Shown here piece by piece: positions 1 to 4,374 of a DNA stretch of 6,475 nt. The notes beneath the pieces were generated by a model. That model saw only the letters and a program-made list of their open reading frames with translations, was not told where the DNA came from and did not search any database. The stretch comes from Candidatus Acetothermia bacterium (GTDB taxonomy: Bacteria > Bipolaricaulota > Bipolaricaulia > Bipolaricaulales > Bipolaricaulaceae), in contig PUMC01000003.1 of the NCBI GenBank assembly GCA_003552425.1, positions 1 to 6,475 on the forward strand. Reading direction: 5' to 3'. The position numbers and the translations under genes were made by a program. Every line of letters starts with the position of its first letter. Within the stretch, counting starts at the first letter, position 1.

Positions 1-166
1 CGGCAAAGAGGGCGGCGGGGGTCCAACGACGGGGCCAATAAGCCTTACCGTACTCACCTGTGTATTGAATATCAGGCCCAGGCCCGACGACTTCATAAAG
101 AGGACGAGGAGACGCCCTCCCATACATCTTGGCGATGTCCTCGTCGTAAGACGGAGGTCGTGTCAT
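1..166 (-). CDS. Start of an unidentified gene downstream of the holin (N-terminal 55 aa, 3' end outside window)
   Basis: The ATG at 166-164 shares the sequence ATGA with the holin stop, and AAAGGAG lies 7 nt upstream, so this is a real, translationally coupled start. The frame stays open to the window edge. The peptide begins MTRPPSYDEDIAKMYG, continues through RPLYEVVGPGPDIQYTGEYG and ends in YWPRRWTPAALFA. It has no signal peptide or N-terminal membrane segment. It does not look like the N-terminus of a T7-type major capsid protein or of a lysozyme or amidase. The 'YWPRRW.PAALFA' run vaguely recalls N-terminal parts of large phage structural or tail-associated proteins, but this is a weak memory-based impression. 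Function is left open. Confidence 0.7.
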   Translation of the reverse strand, partial: MTRPPSYDEDIAKMYGRASPRPLYEVVGPGPDIQYTGEYGKAYWPRRWTPAALFA

Positions 167-630
167 TGTCTTGCTCCTTTGATCTGTGACATGAATCCAC
201 CCTTACCGCTGACTCCAGACTTCTTCTCATAGCTCCGGAAGGCTCCATACCCAAGATAACCTGAGCCGAACAACCACCAGAGTTCCGAGGGGATAGCCTC
301 GAAGCCAGCAGCCACGTTGCCGAAGAAGAGTTCCATCTTGTCAGGGAAGAACACCCCAACGATGGGAGCCACCAGGACCAGTGAGAGGATCACAAGGTAG
401 AAGACATACATGAATGCAGGGCGGGCTCGGGACGTCCAGGGATCTTCACTGTTGGCTTCAGCAGTGATTGCCTCATACCGCTGGGACATCTTGGCGAGTT
501 CGCCCTGTTGCTCCAAAGCCTCTAACTCTCGCTTGGCTTTAGCTTTATCTTGGGGGTCTGGGAAAAGCCGGTCGATCAGTGTCGAGCCGACATCAAACAG
601 ACCCCCAGCGAGGATACCGCTGAGAGCCAT
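163..630 (-). CDS. Holin of the 3-TM 'gene-transfer release' type
   Basis: A 155-aa membrane protein expected to permeabilise the inner membrane at the end of infection so that an endolysin can act. It starts at an ATG with AAGGAGG 4 nt upstream that overlaps the scaffold stop (TAAGGAGG). The family pattern is visible: a hydrophobic N-terminus (about 4-18); LIDRLFPDP (18-26); an amphipathic Lys/Glu/Gln helix (28-60); DPWTSRARP (63-71); a strong membrane segment FMYVFYLVILSLVLVAPIVGVFF (73-95); and a second one around ELWWLFGSGYLGYGAFRS (116-133), with a basic tail. This is how I recall the GTA_holin_3TM family (Pfam PF11351). In T7 the gene after the scaffold is the major capsid gene, so the lysis gene here is in an unexpected slot. 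The stop overlaps the next start as ATGA. No endolysin is visible in the window. Confidence 0.85.
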   Translation of the reverse strand: MALSGILAGGLFDVGSTLIDRLFPDPQDKAKAKRELEALEQQGELAKMSQRYEAITAEANSEDPWTSRARPAFMYVFYLVILSLVLVAPIVGVFFPDKMELFFGNVAAGFEAIPSELWWLFGSGYLGYGAFRSYEKKSGVSGKGGFMSQIKGARQ

Positions 631-639
631 ATAGCCTCC

Positions 640-1467
640 TTAGAATACGTTGGAACGGGACAGCTTCTGCTCGACTTCCTTACGGTAAGCCGGGTCAGCA
701 TGATAGCGAGAGTCAGACATCGCTTCGGTCAGTTGGGCTACTGACTCATAGCGATCACCCACGCCGCTGCCATTACCGCCGCCTAGAAGGTTGGGTTCAC
801 TGGGACGGGCACGGCTGTATTCATAGGCCAGCGCCTTGACAGCTTCCTGCATTCGACCTGCATCGCCAGAATCGACGGCAGCGTTGTACTGCTCGATCTG
901 CTTCGGGTCCAGGTTGGAGGCTGCCCACTCGGAGATCTTGGAGAACTCCTGCTCGCCACCGACAGCTTCCAGGGCTTTCTCCTGGTGCTGACTGGCACGA
1001 GCCTCCTGGCCTTCGATGTATTCCTGGACAACCTGACGAGGGATGCCAGCTTTCTCCAGGGCTTCGTAGGACTCATCAGTCAGGCCGCCCTCTTCGAAAT
1101 ACTGCTTCGAGAGGGATTCCATATCGACACCCTCGGCAGCTTCAACAGCCTCCTCTGCTGCCTGTGCGCGTTCCTCTTCGCCTTCGGGAAGGGCATCTGT
1201 GCTGCCATCCTGCTCACCCTCGGGAGCCTCCTGTGAGCCCCCTGAGAGCTTTGCTTCGAGGCTACGGTACGCTTCGATCAGGTCTTCCTGAGACTCGAAC
1301 TTACCGAGGATCTTCTCGTTGCCTGTATCGGCGGTAGTGGTGTCAGTTCCTGCAGCACGTTCCTGGGCCTCATCATAGGCACGGACCATGCTTTCGTTGT
1401 GACCTTCAGGGGCTTCAGTGTGGTCGCCGTTGGTGGCTGCACCAGTATTGACGGAAGTGGTACTCAT
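640..1467 (-). CDS. Capsid assembly scaffolding protein (T7 gp9-like)
   Basis: A 275-aa, highly acidic, Glu/Ala/Gln-rich protein directly after the portal block, the expected scaffold position. Residues 1-50 are polar and low-complexity. KFESQEDLIEAYRSLEAKL (56-74) matches the short 'F.S.EDL..AY..LE.KL' pattern common to podovirus scaffolds. An acidic linker runs to about 115. SKQYFEEGGLTDESYEALEKAGIPRQVVQEYIEGQEA spans roughly 120-156, and helical segments follow. The C-terminus (RYESVAQLTEAM ... HADPAYRKEVEQKLSRSNVF) resembles the capsid-binding end of such proteins. Scaffolds guide major-capsid assembly around the portal and leave before packaging. The ribosome site is weak (GAGAGG, 11 nt from ATG), and the next in-frame Met is residue 27, so the exact start is the least certain of the larger genes. 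Its TAA is embedded in the AAGGAGG of the holin gene. Confidence 0.88.
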   Translation of the reverse strand: MSTTSVNTGAATNGDHTEAPEGHNESMVRAYDEAQERAAGTDTTTADTGNEKILGKFESQEDLIEAYRSLEAKLSGGSQEAPEGEQDGSTDALPEGEEERAQAAEEAVEAAEGVDMESLSKQYFEEGGLTDESYEALEKAGIPRQVVQEYIEGQEARASQHQEKALEAVGGEQEFSKISEWAASNLDPKQIEQYNAAVDSGDAGRMQEAVKALAYEYSRARPSEPNLLGGGNGSGVGDRYESVAQLTEAMSDSRYHADPAYRKEVEQKLSRSNVF

Positions 1468-1497
1468 GGTTGTAGTTGCCTCTCTGTTCTCTGGTGG

Positions 1498-1653
1498 TTA
1501 ACCGACGACGGTGAAGCCGCTCGCAGTCTTACGGGCAGTCTTACCGTTCTTGGGGGTGGGAGTCTGCGGGACTTCCTTCGGACCAGCTTTGGAAGCGCGG
1601 TTGGATTTCTCACGCTTCACCGGTTCGGTGGTGGGGGCTTGATCTTCACTCAT
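1498..1653 (-). CDS. Small basic protein between portal and scaffold (51 aa), function unknown
   Basis: It starts at the ATG inside AATGAGTGA, so it overlaps the portal stop by 8 nt. AAAGGAG (1669-1663) lies 9 nt upstream, inside the portal gene, supporting real translation, possibly by reinitiation. The peptide begins MSEDQAPTTEPVKREK, is rich in Lys, Pro and Thr throughout (SKAGPKEVPQTPTPKNGKTARK) and ends in a short hydrophobic patch GFTVVG. It is likely disordered, with no cysteine or membrane segment. The frame is open further upstream (to about 1884), but that part is a shadow of the portal gene and gives a low-complexity Ser/Arg-rich peptide. I do not recognise a family. The place between connector and scaffold makes a head-assembly accessory role plausible. 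Confidence 0.7.
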   Translation of the reverse strand: MSEDQAPTTEPVKREKSNRASKAGPKEVPQTPTPKNGKTARKTASGFTVVG

Positions 1654-3208
1654 TACTGGGGGCTCCTTTCTCTGCGATTCGTCCAGCGGACTGGATACCT
1701 TGTTCGGTGGCTTGCTGCTGCATCTGCTGCTGCTGCATCTGCTGCTGGGCCTGGGCCTGTTCCTGCTGGACCTGGGCCTCTGGCTTGACGAGACCATTCG
1801 TATCGATGCCAAGGGCTGTACCTCGGCGGGTGATGTAGTCAGAGAAGTTGATGTACTGAGCCAGCACCTCGGGAGGCACAGCATCCATCATTCCCTTGAG
1901 GAACATGTCGAGCTTCTCCAGGTCATGACCACGCCCCAGTGCTTCCACACCAGTAGTGATTGACGGAGAGACAGTGCCCTCGGGGAGCTGCGGGATCTTC
2001 CCTTTGTTCTCCAGGACGTACATCAGACGCTTGACCAGCGGGAGCTGGAACTCCTGACTCAAGATCGAGTAGACACCGCCCAGGGCAGCCTCTAGCTCAT
2101 TCGCCATGTAGCGAATCTCTTCGGCAGTGACACGCTCGGCATCACGTTGGATCGCTGAGTTCAGCAGGAAGGCGAACGATAGACGCTCTTGGATTGACCC
2201 AATAGTCTGATAGGCAATCTGGAAATCCGCTTGCTTCTCCATCTGAAGAACGGATACATCAGCAGCCGAGCCATTCCGGATAGCTCCGTTGGGTGCCTTG
2301 GCGAGAGTCCTCGCTTCGGTAGTCCCATTGGGATTCACCAGGAACAACACACGGGCTGCAGCAGCGGACCCTTCGACGATAGCCTTAGTCAGCTTCTCCA
2401 GGGAATGCATGTCACCATAGAACTCTTCGACATATCCTCGGCCATAATCCTCACCGTCAATCTGGGTGAAGCGCAGAGGAATCCAGGGGGACTTCTCCAA
2501 AGGGTACTTACCTTCGGAACCAGGGATGACCATGTCGTGGATCTCCTGGTACACCCGCCAGTGGTCGCCCATGTGAGTGACTCGGGTATAGAGGTCCACC
2601 TTCTCCTTCTGCTGTGCCCGGTCAGGGGCATTGATCTCGATAGCTTGCTTGATCTCGTCAGGCAGCGTGACGTAGCTCATCGACTCCTGCACCACCAGCT
2701 CCAGCGCATTCCCTGAGGGATCACGTTGGACAACATACTGGTCCAGCTTGAAGACCTTGGCTCCACCCCCAGGCTTGACGAACAGCAGGGCATTACCTGC
2801 GACGATCAGTTGCTTGAGGGTTTCCCCTACCGATACACGAATGGCAGAGGTCTCGATCTCTCCCATCACTTCCCGCTCGATCTTCCCGAGAGCCTTTTCG
2901 AGTTCTGCAGTAGCTTCGGTAGCTTCGGCAGCCTCTCGGATCTCAGGGTCATCGACACGTAGTCGGAAGAAGGGAGCATTGGGAGGCATCAGAGCCATGA
3001 GTAGCTTGGACGACAGGTTGTTGACGCCTCGGGCACCCAGACTCTGATACGGGGTCTTGAACTTGGTGGTGGCCCCATGCCCATCTTCAGGCATGAGACT
3101 GGGGATAGTCAGTTGAGCAGCGTCCCGCGCCCGACTGAGGTAGGGCTGCCGGTCAGTTTCGAGACGACTGTACAGCCCCTTCGCGGTAGTCGCGGGGGTT
3201 TGTGACAT
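1646..3208 (-). CDS. Portal / head-tail connector protein (T7 gp8 family)
   Basis: A 520-aa protein close to the length of T7 gp8 (about 536). The N-terminal region carries the family pattern: RDAAQLTIPSLMPEDG (28-43), then TPYQSLGARGVNNLSSKLLMAL (52-73), then PPNAPFFRLRVDD (75-87). Family members form a 12-mer ring at one capsid vertex through which DNA is packaged and ejected, and to which the tail attaches. The start ATG has GGAG 6 nt upstream. The central part (about 150-450) is a typical mix of helices and strands, including YGRGYVEEFYGDMHSLEKL and ERVTAEEIRYMANELEAALGG. The C-terminus is strongly Gln-rich (residues 479-499, 15 of 21 Gln), encoded by a CAG-type repeat, and ends in a charged tail. 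The stop overlaps the next start by 8 nt. The 203-aa gene is 14 nt upstream. No frameshift or truncation is seen. Confidence 0.95.
   Translation of the reverse strand: MSQTPATTAKGLYSRLETDRQPYLSRARDAAQLTIPSLMPEDGHGATTKFKTPYQSLGARGVNNLSSKLLMALMPPNAPFFRLRVDDPEIREAAEATEATAELEKALGKIEREVMGEIETSAIRVSVGETLKQLIVAGNALLFVKPGGGAKVFKLDQYVVQRDPSGNALELVVQESMSYVTLPDEIKQAIEINAPDRAQQKEKVDLYTRVTHMGDHWRVYQEIHDMVIPGSEGKYPLEKSPWIPLRFTQIDGEDYGRGYVEEFYGDMHSLEKLTKAIVEGSAAAARVLFLVNPNGTTEARTLAKAPNGAIRNGSAADVSVLQMEKQADFQIAYQTIGSIQERLSFAFLLNSAIQRDAERVTAEEIRYMANELEAALGGVYSILSQEFQLPLVKRLMYVLENKGKIPQLPEGTVSPSITTGVEALGRGHDLEKLDMFLKGMMDAVPPEVLAQYINFSDYITRRGTALGIDTNGLVKPEAQVQQEQAQAQQQMQQQQMQQQATEQGIQSAGRIAEKGAPSNE
1712..1774 (-). 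repeat. CAG-type trinucleotide repeat tract in the portal gene
   Basis: On the plus strand this stretch is dominated by CTG/CTGCTG and CATCTGCTG units, which read CAG on the coding strand and encode Gln with interspersed Met, Ala and Val near the portal C-terminus. It is in frame and interrupted, so it is not a pure microsatellite. Such tracts can change length by slippage without breaking the frame. Confidence 0.75.
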
Positions 3209-3222
3209 GCATTACTCCATTA

Positions 3223-3834
3223 TTATCGCGGGACGTTGAGGCCAGCTTGACCGCCGCCTTGGACGTCGATCTTCAGCTTGTTGCCCTTGCGATCATTATT
3301 AGGACCACCTTTGAGACGACCACCAGAAGAGTCACCAGCTAGACTGATACGGAGTTTGTTCCGACCCTCTCGCTTGGTCTTCAGTCCACGTTGTTTCTGA
3401 GCGTCATCGTCACCCGACCGTTTATCGAGGGCTTGCATCCGTGAGCCTTGGATAGTGTCGGTGACAGTCTTGACCTGATCAGGAAGCGTCTCTGTGATAT
3501 CCAGGCGGGAGCTATAAACACCCGAACCCCATCGCTTATCAACACCCACTACTTTCGCTGAGTGTCCGTCCTTGGTTTTCCAGTCCCCGCCGTGTGTAGC
3601 ACCTACAGGAAGGGTGCCATTCTTACCCTGGTTGGTAGCACTGACGCCGCTATATGGGTTGTTGTTATCCCAAGTCCCTTCACGGAAGGTCTGTTGTCCA
3701 TCTTTGTTCCGACCCAGACTGCCATAGAGGGAATAACTGCGTTCGCCACCAGGAGTGCTGACTTGGCGCTGGACGTGGCGAGTTGTATCTACCGTCTTAC
3801 GGTTGTTCGCATTCCGCGAGTCTCTAGCTGCCAT
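3223..3834 (-). CDS. Unknown 203-aa Gly/Asn-rich basic protein preceding the portal
   Basis: It starts at the ATG overlapping the previous stop (TAATG), behind AGGAGG with about 9-nt spacing. I do not recognise a family. Residues 1-30 are basic and polar. The middle (about 33-115) is rich in Gly, Asn, Tyr and Ser (YSLYGSLGRNKDGQQTF, GTWDNNNPYSGV, GATHGGDWKTKDGHSAKVVG), suggesting a beta-rich or extended fold. Residues 116-160 are charged and perhaps helical. The tail carries two related strands, KLRISL (160-165) and KLKIDV (186-191), and finishes GLNVPR (198-203), echoing the end of the 81-aa protein. It has no signal peptide, membrane segment or cysteine. It ends 14 nt before the portal gene and reads in the same operon. 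A minor virion or assembly role is inferred from location alone. Confidence 0.75.
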   Translation of the reverse strand: MAARDSRNANNRKTVDTTRHVQRQVSTPGGERSYSLYGSLGRNKDGQQTFREGTWDNNNPYSGVSATNQGKNGTLPVGATHGGDWKTKDGHSAKVVGVDKRWGSGVYSSRLDITETLPDQVKTVTDTIQGSRMQALDKRSGDDDAQKQRGLKTKREGRNKLRISLAGDSSGGRLKGGPNNDRKGNKLKIDVQGGGQAGLNVPR

Positions 3835-4079
3835 TATCGATTACCTCCTGACCCAGGGAGATTCACGCCCCGGCTCTGCTTGGTAGGAATACGGAGAGAG
3901 CTGCGATCCTTCCGCTTCTTCTTCCCATCGTTCCCGGTCGGATTCTCGGGGGAGCCTTGTTTCTCAGAGGCACCTCCTTGAGGACCAGGAGCAGGGGGAG
4001 CAGGAGGCGGCGGCGGCTTGGGTGGGTCCGGAACACTCATGTCCGGCATATCAGGCATTGAGGGTGCGCTCATGCACAT
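3834..4079 (-). CDS. Proline-rich small phage protein with basic linker and LRIP...GVNLP tail (81 aa), function unknown
   Basis: It starts MCMSAP; GAGGAGG lies 10 nt upstream of the first ATG, and a second ATG at codon 3 (4073-4071) is too far from it to be preferred. The chain has three parts: a Met/Pro/Asp segment (residues 1-18), a polyproline stretch (19-32, including PPPPP) and a Gly/Asn-rich linker with a basic patch KKKRK (53-57). It ends in SLRIP (61-65) and GVNLP (71-75). It is almost certainly intrinsically disordered, with no catalytic domain. A related C-terminal motif recurs in the next protein (203 aa). The stop and the next start overlap as TAATG. Similar small proline-rich proteins occur before portal genes in other marine phages as I remember them, with no assigned role. 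A peptide-like ligand for a capsid or portal component is a reasonable guess only. Confidence 0.7.
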   Translation of the reverse strand: MCMSAPSMPDMPDMSVPDPPKPPPPPAPPAPGPQGGASEKQGSPENPTGNDGKKKRKDRSSLRIPTKQSRGVNLPGSGGNR

Positions 4080-4081
4080 GG

Positions 4082-4291
4082 TTAATCATCCTCCTCAGGA
4101 TTGTCAGTTTCAGGACTCATGATGTTCCTGGATTGAAGTTCCAACTGTTTCCTGAGGAACCGGATTACTTCCACCTGCCCAACCTTGATCCAGACTTCAC
4201 GGTCGGTATCTTTCTTGGATGGACACTGATCTGGAAACCTACTCTCCAGTTCCTCAAGGAGGGCGTCGGGGATTCTTTCTGATAAGCTCAA
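4082..4291 (-). CDS. Small conserved-type phage protein of unknown function (69 aa, TTG start)
   Basis: A 69-aa acidic-tailed protein that initiates at TTG behind AGGAGG. Its pattern is IPDALLEELESRFPDQCP (residues 7-24), then a stretch of alternating charge, then EVWIKVGQVEVIRFLRKQLELQ (32-53), then an acidic tail (PEEDD). The 'FPDQCP ... GQ..VIRFLR' arrangement resembles small hypothetical proteins I recall just upstream of portal genes in marine podoviruses; that memory is not a database result. It looks soluble and mainly helical, without signal peptide or membrane segment. Cys23 is the only cysteine. It is the first gene after the structured gap and ends 2 nt before the 81-aa gene, whose Shine-Dalgarno lies within its last codons, so translation of the two is probably coupled. 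The position suggests a role in virion assembly, but nothing in the sequence proves it. Confidence 0.75.
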   Translation of the reverse strand: MSLSERIPDALLEELESRFPDQCPSKKDTDREVWIKVGQVEVIRFLRKQLELQSRNIMSPETDNPEEDD

Positions 4292-4295
4292 AGTT

Positions 4296-4301
4296 CCTCC
4301 T
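4296..4301 (-). promoter_or_regulatory. Ribosome binding site deciding a TTG start
   Basis: AGGAGG on the minus strand ends 4 nt before the TTG at 4291-4289. No in-frame ATG or GTG lies between this site and the conserved-looking body of the 69-aa protein, and the next Met is residue 58. This makes TTG the only reasonable start. Confidence 0.75.
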
Positions 4302-4307
4302 AATGAG

Positions 4308-4320
4308 TATCTAATAGATA
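4308..4320. repeat. Perfect 13-nt palindrome upstream of the 69-aa gene
   Basis: TATCTA-A-TAGATA is a perfect inverted repeat with 6-nt arms and a 1-nt centre. It is AT-rich in an otherwise GC-rich window and lies 6 nt upstream of the AGGAGG of the next gene. With a 1-nt centre it is a poor RNA hairpin, so a DNA-binding dimer (operator-like) site is the more natural reading. It shares two bases with the outer stem of the neighbouring RNA structure. No binding protein can be named from the window. Confidence 0.4.
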
Positions 4321-4374
4321 ACCTATAGAGGGGATTACATCCCCAGCCCTCCTTAGGTGAGGGAGAATAGGTTA
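4319..4374 (-). promoter_or_regulatory. Candidate structured intercistronic RNA (three-way junction) between RNR and late genes
   Basis: Read on the minus strand, the 56 nt that begin with the RNR stop codon can fold into a closed three-way junction. The outer stem is TAACCTAT (4374-4367) with ATAGGTTA (4326-4319), 8 bp and perfect. Inside it are hairpin 1, CCCTC (4363-4359) with GAGGG (4351-4347) and a 7-nt loop, and hairpin 2, GGGGAT (4344-4339) with ATCCCC (4335-4330) and a GTA loop. The joining segments are only TCT, CT and TCT. No U-run follows either hairpin or the outer stem, so it is not a standard Rho-independent terminator. Plausible roles are an RNase III or other processing site, partial termination, 3'-end protection of the RNR message, or translational control. 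The pairing is seen directly in the sequence; folding in vivo and function are inference. Confidence 0.5.
4335..4354 (-). promoter_or_regulatory. Strong Shine-Dalgarno followed by an AUG-UAA start-stop pair
   Basis: On the minus strand AAGGAGG (4354-4348) is followed after 7 nt by ATG (4340-4338) and immediately by TAA (4337-4335). This is a textbook ribosome-binding site for a reading frame with no codons beyond the start. It lies inside the structured gap: part of the Shine-Dalgarno forms the 3' arm of hairpin 1 and the ATG lies in hairpin 2, so folding would hide both. It may be a ribosome-loading or stalling element, a leftover of a lost small gene, or coincidence in a purine-rich gap. 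No other start codon at useful spacing opens a longer frame here. Confidence 0.4.

Noticed and set aside
1399..1788. 129-aa plus-strand open frame with an Ala/Gly-rich end
   Set aside because: It spans the scaffold start, the 51-aa gene and the portal repeat in antisense. Its Ala/Gly repeats are only the CTG tract read in another frame.
1498..1884. Possible programmed frameshift joining portal to the 51-aa frame
   Set aside because: The frame is open upstream of the 51-aa start, but I found no slippery heptamer. The small gene also has its own AAAGGAG and ATG, so independent initiation is simpler.
2231..2716. 161-aa open frame on the plus strand opposite the portal gene
   Set aside because: Antisense shadow of a certain gene. 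It has no ribosome site, no recognisable motifs and a composition typical of reverse-frame reading.
2914..2937. Short direct repeat (GTAGCTTCG units) in the portal gene
   Set aside because: It encodes an Ala-Thr-Glu repeat in a helical stretch. It is two imperfect units only, with no sign of a mobile or regulatory element.
3182..3196. CGCG...CGCG hairpin near the portal start
   Set aside because: Only a 4-bp stem inside coding sequence, explained by codon use.
4330..4344. Rho-independent terminator after the reductase
   Set aside because: The GGGGAT/ATCCCC hairpin is short and is followed by TCTATAGG rather than a T-run, so I describe it as part of a structured element.
4292..4371. Host sigma-70 promoter in the gap
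   Set aside because: A GATACT near the palindrome resembles a -10 box, but no acceptable -35 hexamer lies 16-18 nt upstream.
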